Positions 35,812 through 44,558 are shown, numbered from the stretch's first letter. The stretch: 64,000 nt of DNA from Paenarthrobacter sp. GOM3 (GCF_018215265.2 NZ_CP136562.1:2480001-2544000), one strand, 5' to 3'. Numbers and translations: made by a program. The notes: generated from the sequence alone by a model not told the origin.

Positions 35812-38139
35812 TCACCGGCCTGAGCCGGCTGGCGTCCCAAAGTCCGGGGCGTCAGCTGGCTCAAGCCGGATAACCACGGACTTGGATGCCGGCGTGTTGC
35901 TGTCCTCAGCCGTGGAATCCAAGGGCACCAGGACATTTGCCTCCGGAAAGTAGGCGGCTGCGCAGCCACGGGCCGTGGGGTATGAGACGAGGCGCAACTG
36001 GCGCAGTACGCGGTCCTTACCGTCGTCGGCTTCGCTGTGGACATCAACGTAGCCGCCATCCTCGAATCCCAGCCCGGCCAGATCCTCGGGACTCACCAAC
36101 AGCACCATGCGGCCCTTCTTGATGCCACGGTAGCGGTCATTCATGGAGTACGTGGTGGTGTTGAACTGGTCATGTGAACGGATGGTTTGAAGGAGCAGGC
36201 GGCCAGCCGGTACCCCGATGGTCTCCAACTGGTTCACCGTGAACAAGGCCTTCCCCGTGGCTGTCGGGAAAGTCCTGCTGTCCCTGGGTCCGTGGGGCAG
36301 CACAAAGCCGTCCTTCTCCCGAATGCGCGTGTTGAAACCCTCAAACCCGGGAACCACCCGCGAGATGTGGTCCCGGATGGCGTCGTAGTCGAACCGAAGC
36401 CCGGCCCAATCAACCGGCACCTTGTGGCCAAGGACTGCCTGGGCCATGCGTGTAACAATGGCGACCTCGGACAGCACGTCCTTGGCAATAGGTTCAAGTG
36501 GACCGGCCGAACGGTGCACCGCACAGACAGTATCCTCCACTGTCACGAACTGCTCCACACCACGCTGCAGGTCCTTTTCGGTACGTCCAAGAGTGGGCAA
36601 GATCAGCGCCTGCTCACCCACCACCACATGTGATCGGTTCAGTTTGGTGGAGATCTGGACGGACAGGCGGGTCCGGCGCACAGCGTCCTCGGCCACCCCG
36701 GTATCGGAGATCGCGTGGACCAGGTTCCCGCCGAGCGCCACCAGGACCTTGATCCGGCCGTCCCGCATCCCGCGGATGCTGTCCACGGCATCCAGGCCGG
36801 GCTTCCGCGGCGGGTCAAAACCGAACTCGTCATGGAGCGCGTCCAGGAACCGTGGCGGCATCTTCTCCCAGATCCCCATGGTCCGGTCACCTTGTACGTT
36901 GCTATGGCCACGGATTGGGGAGGGGCCCGCACCGGGTTTGCCGATGTTGCCGCGAAGCAGGAGGAGGTTGATGATCTCTTTGATGGTGGCCACGGCCTTC
37001 TTGTGCTGAGTGATGCCCATGGCCCACGTAATGATGACCCTGTCAGCCCGGAGATACCTTTGTGCAAGTTCATCGATCTCGCTACTGGCCAAGCCCGTGG
37101 CCACCAGGACGTCCCGCTCAGCCAACGTGGCCAGGTGCGCTGCGAAGCCAACAAATCCCTGGCAATGCTCATCGATGAAAGTACGGTCGAGCACCGTGCC
37201 GGGAGCCGCGCTCTCCGCATCCAACACACGTTTGGAAACGGCCTGCAGCAACGCCATGTCCCCGGCAAGCCTGATCTGCAGGAACTGGTCCGCGAGGTCG
37301 GTTCCTTTTCCGAGCAGGCCGCGGGGACTCTGCGGGTTCCGGAAATTGATCAGCCCGGCTTCCGGGAGCGGATTGATGGCAACGATGTCTGCTCCCGCCC
37401 GTTTGGCCTCCTCCAACGCAGTGAGCATCCGCGGATGGCAGGTACCAGGGTTCTGGCCCATGATGATGATCAGGTTGGACTTGGCGAAATCCGCATAGGT
37501 GATAGCGGACTTACCTACGCCAATGGTCTCCCCCATCGCAACACCGGTGGACTCGTGGCACATGTTGGAGCAATCCGGGAGGTTGTTGGTCCCGAAAGCG
37601 CGAACGAAAAGCTGGTAGAGGAAGGCGGCTTCGTTGCTTGTCCGGCCACTGGTGTAGAACGTGGCCTCGTCCGGGGTGTCCAAGGCATGCAGTTCCTGGG
37701 CGATGATTCCAAACGCCTGGTCCCATCCGATGGGGACGTAATGGTCCGAACCCGCGGCCTTGTACACCGGTTCGACCAGCCTGCCCTGCTGTCCGAGCCA
37801 GTATTCCGAGCGCTGACCCAGCGATTGGACGGTATTGTCGGCCCAGAACTGGGAAGGAATCCTTAGTGGTTCGGCTTCCCAGCCGATGGCTTTGGCGCCG
37901 TTCTCGCAAAATTCCGCCGCCTTGCGTTCCGGCGGGTCCGGCCATGCGCAGCTCATGCAGTCGAAACCGTCCTTTTGGTTGACTGCTGTCAGCGTCTTCC
38001 ACGCCCGCGAAGGCCCCATGTACGCCATGGCATGCGGAAGCGTTTCGCTGAGGCTTGGCAGACCGGCCGCGGACCTTTTCGGCGGGCCTACGCTGAGCCC
38101 TACATCCGAATCCTCCAGGGGTTCCTTCTTGCGGCCCAT
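35812..38139 (-). CDS. FdhF/YdeP family molybdopterin oxidoreductase
   Basis: A 775-residue member of the DMSO reductase superfamily related to the formate dehydrogenase H chain. An N-terminal cysteine group (Cys61-x2-Cys64, Cys78) could hold an iron-sulfur cluster; Cys194 in SNMCHEST is placed near the position of the molybdenum ligand in FdhF; the TSGRTSNEAAFLYQ and GQNPGTCHPR blocks bind the cofactor; and the C-terminal molybdopterin domain includes TIRSHDQFNTTTY. YdeP-type proteins are linked to acid resistance in Escherichia coli but their reaction is not settled. It faces mscR and the hydrolase that would produce formate, so formate or a formyl compound is a reasonable but unproven substrate. 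Confidence 0.87.
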   Translation of the reverse strand: MGRKKEPLEDSDVGLSVGPPKRSAAGLPSLSETLPHAMAYMGPSRAWKTLTAVNQKDGFDCMSCAWPDPPERKAAEFCENGAKAIGWEAEPLRIPSQFWADNTVQSLGQRSEYWLGQQGRLVEPVYKAAGSDHYVPIGWDQAFGIIAQELHALDTPDEATFYTSGRTSNEAAFLYQLFVRAFGTNNLPDCSNMCHESTGVAMGETIGVGKSAITYADFAKSNLIIIMGQNPGTCHPRMLTALEEAKRAGADIVAINPLPEAGLINFRNPQSPRGLLGKGTDLADQFLQIRLAGDMALLQAVSKRVLDAESAAPGTVLDRTFIDEHCQGFVGFAAHLATLAERDVLVATGLASSEIDELAQRYLRADRVIITWAMGITQHKKAVATIKEIINLLLLRGNIGKPGAGPSPIRGHSNVQGDRTMGIWEKMPPRFLDALHDEFGFDPPRKPGLDAVDSIRGMRDGRIKVLVALGGNLVHAISDTGVAEDAVRRTRLSVQISTKLNRSHVVVGEQALILPTLGRTEKDLQRGVEQFVTVEDTVCAVHRSAGPLEPIAKDVLSEVAIVTRMAQAVLGHKVPVDWAGLRFDYDAIRDHISRVVPGFEGFNTRIREKDGFVLPHGPRDSRTFPTATGKALFTVNQLETIGVPAGRLLLQTIRSHDQFNTTTYSMNDRYRGIKKGRMVLLVSPEDLAGLGFEDGGYVDVHSEADDGKDRVLRQLRLVSYPTARGCAAAYFPEANVLVPLDSTAEDSNTPASKSVVIRLEPADAPDFGTPAGSGR

Positions 38140-38224
38140 CGTTCCACCACGATTCCCGTGATTAGGTAGCTGATTCCCTCAGCCTAAACCCGGCATTCAA
38201 GCGACTCAACGGGGGCTGCGGTGA

Positions 38225-38974
38225 CTAGCCCACAAGAGTCCGGAAGTCGCCGTCGAGCACGTCTGCGTAACCACGGTAGGCCTCAATCACTGCGTCTTCG
38301 ACAGTCTTTACATCCACGTGCGGCAGAAGGTCGCTTGCAGCACCAGCGGTGGCCGGATCCCAGTCCAGTCCCAGGGCTGCGTAACTGGCCGTCAGGACCT
38401 CGCGGATGGGCTGCGAGTTCTCCACGACAATCACGGAACTGAAGAGCCAACCGCCGGAGACCACCCGCTGGGCCGTGCCGATCAGCTTGATCCGGTGCGC
38501 GGGGAAGTCCGGGTCCTCACCGTGGACGCTGAACTCTCCGGGGCAGTACTCTCCGGGGATCTCGCCGACGGCGGCATGGATGCCAACGCTTCGCAGCGCA
38601 CCGGCCAGCAACTCGCCGAATTCTGAAAACCGGGCTTTGGCCCGGACGATGGCGTCCGGGTGTGGCTCCACATGATCGATTACCAACGAGCCCTCATGGT
38701 ACGCGGCCGCCCGGCCACCGGCCTTCCGGACCAGGGGCTCGAACCCAAGCTCGCGGCAGGCCTCTTCGGCCGCGGCGAAGCCCGGCAGGTTCGCGTCGCG
38801 CTGGCCAAAGGCCACCGTCGGCTTCGGGCGGTACAGCCGCAGGGACGGCCCCAGTTGCCCGCTCCGGGTCCGTTTCAGGAGCTCCAGTGCGAAGTCGAGG
38901 TCCTCTGCAGCCCCCATGGATTCGGGCTGACGGTAAGCAGTAAGCTGCCCGAGCTCCGTCGTGGCCGCGTGCAT
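38225..38974 (-). CDS. Lipoyl/octanoyl transferase-like protein (LplA/LipM fold)
   Basis: The 249-residue protein has the biotin/lipoate A/B ligase fold. The motif RKAGGRAAAYHEGSLVIDHV corresponds to the family RRxxGGxAxxH block, and IKLIGTAQRV carries the conserved Lys. A Cys in GEYCPGEFSV lies where LipM octanoyltransferases have their nucleophile, so a LipM-like octanoyl transfer to a lipoyl domain is as possible as ATP-dependent lipoate ligation. The ATG overlaps the thioesterase stop by one base (TGATG), so the two are coupled. Confidence 0.75.
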   Translation of the reverse strand: MHAATTELGQLTAYRQPESMGAAEDLDFALELLKRTRSGQLGPSLRLYRPKPTVAFGQRDANLPGFAAAEEACRELGFEPLVRKAGGRAAAYHEGSLVIDHVEPHPDAIVRAKARFSEFGELLAGALRSVGIHAAVGEIPGEYCPGEFSVHGEDPDFPAHRIKLIGTAQRVVSGGWLFSSVIVVENSQPIREVLTASYAALGLDWDPATAGAASDLLPHVDVKTVEDAVIEAYRGYADVLDGDFRTLVG

Positions 38975-39777
38975 CAACTCTTCCTCAGGGTCAGGATCTG
39001 CTCGGCCCGGCCGAAAGGCCCGCTGACGTCGTGGAGCACAGTGGATGTCAGGCCAATACCGTCTGCGCCGAAGGAGACCTTGTTATCCAGCCCCAACCAC
39101 TCGCCCGCGGGTGCCCTGTACATGTGGATCTGCAGGTCAACGTTGGGGAAGATGTAGCTGTTTTCGCCGGGCGGAACACGGGCGGCGATGCCGTTGGCCG
39201 TATCCACCAGGCCCATCAGCCGTGCCAGGTCCGTGCTGTCATCCCGATCGGTCAGCGGGTGCGAGGTCCGGATCCACACCCGGCCGGAACCCGGACGGTG
39301 CCCTTCGGCCAAGCGCATTTCCAGGGAGCGGATATAGCCGCCGGGCCACACGCTGGCGCCGTCCCATGGTTTGCATTCGTCCGGAGCGGGCATCGGCTCA
39401 TCTTCAACAGCGGCCACTGCGCTGGTGTCACTGGTAATCATCCGCCACGCAGCGGCACGGATGGCCACACGACCTCCTGCGGAGAGTTCGGCCTGGATGA
39501 GTTCGATAGTCCGGCCCGGCCTCAGCGTTGAGGTGGTGACCTGAAACTCGCCGCCGGGAATCAATCCCAGAATTTCGTAACTGATCCGTGCCAGGCGAAC
39601 ATCATTCCTGGGCTCGTGCCGGACCAAAGCATCAGCGATGATGCCAGAGGCCGGCGCCATGTGCTGTTCGTGCGGATTCCAGGCACCCTGGGCGTGGATC
39701 GTCGAGCGGTAGCGCCCCGCTCCCAATGATTCGTAGTAGAAATCGCCATCCGCCAAATCCGGTAATGCAGTACTCAA
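38974..39777 (-). CDS. Thioesterase family protein (double hot-dog, TesB-like)
   Basis: Predicted acyl-CoA thioesterase. The 267-residue product shows two hot-dog halves; the first contains WNPHEQHMAPASGIIADALV, the second PNVDLQIHMYRAPAGEWLGL, which is the usual second-half signature. I place the start at the TTG at 39777 because GAAAGG is 7 bases upstream and the longer frame would overlap the DedA-like gene. It is coupled to the lipoyl/octanoyl transferase-like gene, so a role in handling short acyl groups is imaginable but not shown. Confidence 0.82.
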   Translation of the reverse strand: MSTALPDLADGDFYYESLGAGRYRSTIHAQGAWNPHEQHMAPASGIIADALVRHEPRNDVRLARISYEILGLIPGGEFQVTTSTLRPGRTIELIQAELSAGGRVAIRAAAWRMITSDTSAVAAVEDEPMPAPDECKPWDGASVWPGGYIRSLEMRLAEGHRPGSGRVWIRTSHPLTDRDDSTDLARLMGLVDTANGIAARVPPGENSYIFPNVDLQIHMYRAPAGEWLGLDNKVSFGADGIGLTSTVLHDVSGPFGRAEQILTLRKS

Positions 39778-39808
39778 TCCAAGCCTTTCGCCGATCCAGC
39801 TGTAGAAC

Positions 39809-40297
39809 TCAGACCACTGTATCCGCTGATTTGGCCGCTGCCCGACGCCGGCGGAACACAACAACCCAGACCACCACTGCTGCCAATGCGGCAACGCCCA
39901 GCGCAGCACCCACAGGTGACGCCGCTGCCACCGCTAGCCAGGCTTCCAGTGCAGCGAGGCCAATGGTCGCATACAGCAGGGCCCAGACCACCGAACCAAT
40001 AACGGCTGCCGGCAGGTAGCGGCGCAGCGGCATACGGGCCGCGCCGGCTGCCAGGTTGATGGCCGTCTGCAAGCCGATCGTCAGGAAGGAAAGCACGACG
40101 GCGTACGGCCCCCACCTCTGGATGAGGGCCTGCGCGCGGGCTGCTTTGGGTCGCTCCAAGGAATTGCCGAAGCGGGTGTGGGCGAACCCAGCAACCGCTC
40201 CCCGGCCAATCCAATAGGTGACGTTAACGCGGATCATGACAATGGCGAAGAGCGCTGCGAGGGCGACGCCTAAGGGCAAGCTCATGATCTGGTCCAC
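39809..40297 (-). CDS. DedA/VTT family membrane protein
   Basis: A 162-residue integral membrane protein with about four hydrophobic segments and the DedA-type core RFGNSLERPKAARAQALIQRWG followed by VLSFLTIGLQTAINLAAGAARMPLRRYL, whose G-A-x-x-MPxxRY ending is typical of the family. DedA proteins are proposed lipid scramblases or transporters for undecaprenyl phosphate or other lipids. The GTG at 40297 is supported by TAGCCT 7 bases upstream (leaderless), inside an iron-box-like palindrome. The ATG at 40285 is an alternative start. Confidence 0.82.
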   Translation of the reverse strand: MDQIMSLPLGVALAALFAIVMIRVNVTYWIGRGAVAGFAHTRFGNSLERPKAARAQALIQRWGPYAVVLSFLTIGLQTAINLAAGAARMPLRRYLPAAVIGSVVWALLYATIGLAALEAWLAVAAASPVGAALGVAALAAVVVWVVVFRRRRAAAKSADTVV

Positions 40298-40301
40298 TCG
40301 A

Positions 40302-40317
40302 CTTAGGCTACCCTAAG
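40302..40317 (-). promoter_or_regulatory. Iron-box-like palindrome (DtxR/IdeR type) over the DedA promoter
   Basis: CTTAGG-N4-CCTAAG. On the minus strand the stretch starting at its TTAGG agrees with the DtxR consensus TTAGGTTAGCCTAACCTAA at 14 of 19 positions, and it contains the presumed -10 TAGCCT. Confidence 0.55.
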
Positions 40318-40365
40318 CACCGGCTCTCCGTGGATTTGGTCCATGGGGTTGGCCTGATGGAACCC

Positions 40366-40371
40366 TAGAAT
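40366..40371 (+). promoter_or_regulatory. -10 element (TAGAAT) of the coiled-coil protein gene
   Basis: TAGAAT, 6 bases, then ATG at 40378; leaderless arrangement without a Shine-Dalgarno. Confidence 0.6.
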
Positions 40372-40377
40372 GAGTCC

Positions 40378-41340
40378 ATGGATCTCCGCGACGCCGCCCA
40401 GGAGCTATATGCCGTCATGCCTCGCGACTTCACCGCCCAGCGGACAGCGTTGGCCCGGAAAGCCAAAGATGACGGCGAAAAGGACCTCGCCAAGGAGATC
40501 AGCAGCCTATCCAAGCCAGCCGCGGGCGCCTGGGCCATCAACATGCTGGCCGTTCACAAACCTGAGGTAATTGACGGCGTCGTGCGCTTTGGCGTGTCCC
40601 TCCGATCTGCGCAGGAAGCGTTGGACGCAGAAGCTTTCCGCTCACTCGGACAGCAACGCCAAGGTGAGCTGACGTCGGCCGTGCACGCAGCCAAAGACCT
40701 AGCGGGCGAGCTGGGAGCGCCGCTGAGTGCGGCAGCGGCTGCCGACGTCGAACAGACCCTCAGGGCGGCGATGGCTGATGCCGGAGCCGCCGCGGCCGTG
40801 GCGACTGGCAGGCTGGTACGGGGGCTGAGCGGGAGCGGATTCGAGTCAGTGGACCTGACGGATGCGGTGGCTGCGGCCGGGCCCGGGGACACCGCTATCG
40901 CGGAAGCCGAAGCTGCGCCGAAAGAGGCGGCCACGCCAAAGAAGCGGGATAGGCCGGAACCTGCCAAGGAAACACGGGCGCCCAAAAAGGCATCCCAGGA
41001 AGAAGCTACCTCCTTGGCCGATCGGCGGGCAGCCAAGCGGACGGCGGCGCTGGAAGAAGCCCGCACCGACTTCGAGGCGGCCGATCAAGAGGCTCGGGAA
41101 GCCGAAGGAGCGGCAGCCGAGGCGTGGGATGTCGTGAAGGACCTGACGGACCGGCGGGCGAAACTCAAATCCGACATCGAGGAAGCCAAGCGCCGCCTGG
41201 CGGAGCTGGAGGCCGAACTGATCGGCCTCACCAGGGACGCGGACACCGCCGAATCCACCAGGAAGCTCGCGGTCAGGGCCGCGACGCAGCAACGACGCAC
41301 CGCGGACCAGGCCCAACGACGCGTAGAGCGGTTGAGTTAG
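40378..41340 (+). CDS. Hypothetical coiled-coil protein, 320 residues
   Basis: No recognisable enzymatic domain. Residues 1-160 form a helical, Ala-rich domain that includes LYAVMPRDFTAQRTALARKA and AAGAWAINMLAVHKPE, a pattern seen in a conserved actinobacterial protein of unknown function. Residues 165-210 are a charged Pro/Lys/Glu-rich linker, and residues 215-320 are a long Lys/Glu/Arg/Ala coiled coil. Probably cytoplasmic. Start by TAGAAT 6 bases before ATG. It converges on the FAD/Rieske gene, and the two stop codons overlap in TTAG (41337-41340). Confidence 0.75.
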   Translation: MDLRDAAQELYAVMPRDFTAQRTALARKAKDDGEKDLAKEISSLSKPAAGAWAINMLAVHKPEVIDGVVRFGVSLRSAQEALDAEAFRSLGQQRQGELTSAVHAAKDLAGELGAPLSAAAAADVEQTLRAAMADAGAAAAVATGRLVRGLSGSGFESVDLTDAVAAAGPGDTAIAEAEAAPKEAATPKKRDRPEPAKETRAPKKASQEEATSLADRRAAKRTAALEEARTDFEAADQEAREAEGAAAEAWDVVKDLTDRRAKLKSDIEEAKRRLAELEAELIGLTRDADTAESTRKLAVRAATQQRRTADQAQRRVERLS

Positions 41341-42839
41341 TCCTTCTTCTTGACCGGCGACTTTTGCAAGTGGTGGGTTGCGGGCCCCTCAAGGTACTTG
41401 CCCTCCGGAGTGAACCGCGAACCGTGCAACGGACAGTCCCACGACTTCTCCGCATCGTTCCAATCCAGCAGTCCGCCCAGGTGTGCGCAGCTGGCGGACA
41501 CCATGCAGACTTTTCCGTCCACGGTGGACACAGCCGCTGGCTCGCCCTTATAGAGGCCGACGACGCCGCTCCCCTCGGGCGGGTGGGTTTCGTCCGTGAT
41601 CTCCGGGTTGGCTTTGACCTTGGATTTGTCCTCCACCATCCTGCGGGCGATGTCCGCGTTATGCCGGATGGCTTCGGCCGCCCCCTTGGGCGAGGTGACC
41701 CGGTGGTGGATGGTGGTGGCCCAGTCAGAGTGGCCGCCCAAAATGTCCGAAGTGATGGACAGGGCCGCCGCAACCCCGTTGCTCATGCCCCATTTGTTGT
41801 ATCCGGTTCCGAAGAAGATCCGCCCCTTGCCGCGGGGAAGTTTGCCAAAGAAAGGCATGAGGTTGGTCGCCTGGTAGTCCTGGGCGGACCACATATGGGT
41901 GACCTCGGCCCCCGGATAGTGCTGGCTGGCCCATCCGAGGAGATCGTCCAGATGTTGTCGTGGCGATGTCGCCCGGCCACCAGCGTGCCCGTAACCGCCC
42001 ACCAGCAACAGTTCCGCCTCCGCTGCCGGGTAGGTGCGCTGGGACCGCGTGGGCGAATCAATGGACAGGTACATGCCTTGGGGAATGGCACCCGGCACCC
42101 TCAAAGCGGCCGCGTAGGATCGGTTCGGCTCCAACTTGGCGAAGTACAGGCCGCGGTCCAGGATGGGTGTGCCCGTCGCGAGGACCACTGTGTCCGCGGT
42201 GAAACTGCCCTTCCTGGTGGTGACGCTCAGGGGACGGTCGCCACTGACGTTTTGAACCTGCACCCCTTCAACAACCAGGCCGCCATGTTCCCGGATATCC
42301 CGGGCCAAGGCATCTAGGACCTCCATGGGATGGATCTGCGCCTGGCCCTCAAGTTCCAGCGCCTCCACTACCTTGAACGGCAGGCCGGCGTCACGGCTGA
42401 AATGGACATCCAACCCTGCGTCCCGCGAGACCGCAGCTTCCTTCCGGAGCCGCTGGCCGCCGTCGTCGGTGGTTGCGAAGGTGATGGCTGTACGGCGCTG
42501 GAACGGGACAGCTTGCTGCTCCATGTACTGGGTGAGCCACGCCTGCCCCGTCTTGTTGGCCTCCACATACGCCTGCACCACCTTCAGCGGGTACTGGCTG
42601 CGCAGGGCTGACAACGCCCCGCCTTGCAGGAGGCTCAACTTGCCGGTGGTGTTGCCTGTGGTCACCGCCCCCAGCGTTCGGGCTTCGAAAACCACCACTC
42701 GCTGGCCGGACCGGGACAACAGCAGCGCAGCCACCATCCCCGTGATGCCCGCTCCCACCACTATCGAGTCAAAGTGCTTCTCCTGTGGAACGGGGTCGGA
42801 CTTAAAGACGGATTCCCTGTCCAACCACAGTGATTTCAT
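41337..42839 (-). CDS. FAD-dependent oxidoreductase with C-terminal Rieske domain
   Basis: The 500-residue protein fuses a glycine-oxidase/DAO-type FAD domain (SIVVGAGITGMVAALLLSRS, residues about 24-45; TGTGYNKWGMSNG near 365) to a Rieske [2Fe-2S] domain with Cys451-x-His453 in SCAHLGG and Cys469-x2-His472 in CPLHGSRF. Such fusions are widespread in soil actinobacteria; the substrate is unknown, and the Rieske centre probably passes electrons to or from FAD. No cognate reductase lies nearby. The stop overlaps that of the converging coiled-coil gene. Confidence 0.9.
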   Translation of the reverse strand: MKSLWLDRESVFKSDPVPQEKHFDSIVVGAGITGMVAALLLSRSGQRVVVFEARTLGAVTTGNTTGKLSLLQGGALSALRSQYPLKVVQAYVEANKTGQAWLTQYMEQQAVPFQRRTAITFATTDDGGQRLRKEAAVSRDAGLDVHFSRDAGLPFKVVEALELEGQAQIHPMEVLDALARDIREHGGLVVEGVQVQNVSGDRPLSVTTRKGSFTADTVVLATGTPILDRGLYFAKLEPNRSYAAALRVPGAIPQGMYLSIDSPTRSQRTYPAAEAELLLVGGYGHAGGRATSPRQHLDDLLGWASQHYPGAEVTHMWSAQDYQATNLMPFFGKLPRGKGRIFFGTGYNKWGMSNGVAAALSITSDILGGHSDWATTIHHRVTSPKGAAEAIRHNADIARRMVEDKSKVKANPEITDETHPPEGSGVVGLYKGEPAAVSTVDGKVCMVSASCAHLGGLLDWNDAEKSWDCPLHGSRFTPEGKYLEGPATHHLQKSPVKKKD

Positions 42840-42926
42840 CGAACAACCTGCCTCTCAATTCACGGAATTGGCACGTGGCATGTGTTGATGGAAACGGTAG
42901 GCGGCCCGCTGGTGCTTATCAAGGGT

Positions 42927-43409
42927 CTATGGTGCGGCGGCAAGGCCAGCGGCATATTGCAGTTCAAGGTCCGGGTCGCCTGCCCACCGCTCCAGCACCC
43001 GGTCAGCCCTCTCCCTTGCCAAACCCTCAAGCCTGGCCAGCAGTGGCCGCACCACATCTTTGGCCAAGGGATCCACCAGTTCCCGGGTTCCGGCCCGCCG
43101 GATAAAGCCTTCAATGCGGGTCAGGTCCGTGTTGACCAGCAAAGCCACCTTGCTCTGGAGCAGGACCACCGCTGCCAGCCGCCGCTCGAACACCGGCTCT
43201 TCCCAGAGTTCTGTGCTCAGGGCGGTGATGTCGTCGTGGCTAAGATTCTTGTATCTTTTCAGGGCATCGCGGATTGTTCCGCGTACTGCGCCCACCGATG
43301 CCCCATAGACTTTCAAGCCTTCGCCGAGGCGCTCGCTGAGCTCGGCAGCTTTCTCCCAGGTCGATTCCATCTGCAGCGTGTAGTCCACGAATTCACCGGC
43401 TTCACTCAC
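42927..43409 (-). CDS. AlkD-like DNA alkylation repair protein, C-terminally shortened
   Basis: The 160-residue protein matches the HEAT-repeat AlkD family: RYKNLSHDDITALSTELWEE, ERRLAAVVLLQ, and GTRELVDPLAKDVVRPLL followed by VLERWAGDPDLELQYAAGL. Usual members are about 215-240 residues; here the frame stops right after the segment that normally reads WLRRAA, and the adjoining frames do not continue the family. Against Bacillus cereus AlkD, the Trp of the W-x-x-x-D motif (Trp109) is Arg, while the Asp (Asp113) remains; the segment with Trp187 is lost. It could be a decaying gene. It is divergent from the DUF1016 gene. Confidence 0.65.
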   Translation of the reverse strand: MSEAGEFVDYTLQMESTWEKAAELSERLGEGLKVYGASVGAVRGTIRDALKRYKNLSHDDITALSTELWEEPVFERRLAAVVLLQSKVALLVNTDLTRIEGFIRRAGTRELVDPLAKDVVRPLLARLEGLARERADRVLERWAGDPDLELQYAAGLAAAP

Positions 43410-43469
43410 CCGCCTATTTTGTCAGAGCCTCCCCCTACCGTGGTTTTACCAGCCACTGACAGGAGACAT

Positions 43470-44558
43470 ATGCCGTCCCAAGAGCTCGCCGCCGAGGCGT
43501 CATTCCCAGGTGTTCCCGCCGCATCGTCGATGCCCGACTGGTACCCCACCCTGCTCGACACCGTGGCGCGGGAAGTCCGCGTAGGCCGCACCCGGGCGAT
43601 GGCGGCGGCCAATAGCGAGCTGTTGAATTCCTACTGGAGCATCGGGCGGCAACTGGCCGAACGCGAATCTGAGCAAGGCTGGGGCGCCAAGGTGGTCACG
43701 CGGTTGTCTGCCGATATCCGCACGCGGTTCCCCGAAGCGAAGGGCTTCTCCCCCAGGAACCTGCGGTACATGAAAAGCTTCGCGCAGGCGTGGCCGGAAT
43801 TCCCAATGTTGCAAGCGCCGCTTGCAACATTGCCCTGGTACCACCAGATCGCACTGCTGGAAAAGCTCGACGACGCCGCCACGCGCCTTTGGTACGCCGC
43901 GGCGGCTGCCCAGCACGGATGGTCGCGCAACGTTTTGACGCACCAGATCTCCACCCGATTGCACGAGCGCTCCGGGCAGGCCATCACCAACTTCGCTTCC
44001 ACCATGGTCCGTGCGGACTCCGACCTTGCGCAGCAGGCAACCAAAGACCCCTACGTTTTTGACTTCCTGGCCATGACCGATCGACACACCGAGAGGGATC
44101 TGGAGGTCCAGTTGGTGAAGCATGTGGAGAAATTCCTGCTGGAGCTGGGCCAGGGGTTCGCCTTTGTTGGCGAGCAGGTCCGGCTGGAAATCGCCGGCGA
44201 CGAGTTCTTCGCGGACCTCCTCTTCTACCACCTGAAACTGCGCTGCTACATGGTGATTGAACTCAAGGCAGTGAAGTTCGAACCCGGGTTCCTGGGGCAG
44301 CTGGGCATGTACATGGCAGCCGTGGATGACCTGATGGCGCACCCGGACGACAAGCCAACCATTGGGTTGCTGCTGTGCAAGGAGAAGAACAGCGTGGTGG
44401 CCGAGTACGCGCTTCGTGGCTTCAACGCACCCGTGGGCATCGCGGAATGGAAGACCTCACTTGCGGATTCCTTGCCGGACGAGCTGGTGTCCAGCCTGCC
44501 CAGCATCGAGACGTTGGAGGCAGAGCTCGCGAGCGAAGCCGCCCGGTTGCGGGGCTAG
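43470..44558 (+). CDS. DUF1016 (YhcG) family PD-(D/E)XK nuclease
   Basis: The 362-residue protein has the two-part YhcG layout: an N-terminal helical DUF1016 domain (LLNSYWSIGRQLAERESEQG; FSPRNLRYMKSFAQAWPE; LPWYHQIALLEKL) and a C-terminal PD-(D/E)XK nuclease domain with Asp249 in FFADLLFYH and Glu264-Leu-Lys266 in YMVIELKAVKF. The ATG at 43470 is set by AGGAGA; the frame extends upstream over the AlkD gene without support. GC content matches the host. YhcG homologues have been linked to restriction-modification and phage-defence loci, but the role of stand-alone copies is unclear. Confidence 0.88.
   Translation: MPSQELAAEASFPGVPAASSMPDWYPTLLDTVAREVRVGRTRAMAAANSELLNSYWSIGRQLAERESEQGWGAKVVTRLSADIRTRFPEAKGFSPRNLRYMKSFAQAWPEFPMLQAPLATLPWYHQIALLEKLDDAATRLWYAAAAAQHGWSRNVLTHQISTRLHERSGQAITNFASTMVRADSDLAQQATKDPYVFDFLAMTDRHTERDLEVQLVKHVEKFLLELGQGFAFVGEQVRLEIAGDEFFADLLFYHLKLRCYMVIELKAVKFEPGFLGQLGMYMAAVDDLMAHPDDKPTIGLLLCKEKNSVVAEYALRGFNAPVGIAEWKTSLADSLPDELVSSLPSIETLEAELASEAARLRG

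Noticed and set aside
42882-43469. N-terminal extension of the DUF1016 frame over the AlkD-like gene
   Set aside because: The extension is the antisense of the AlkD-like gene; a clear AGGAGA ribosome-binding site precedes the ATG at 43470, where family similarity begins.
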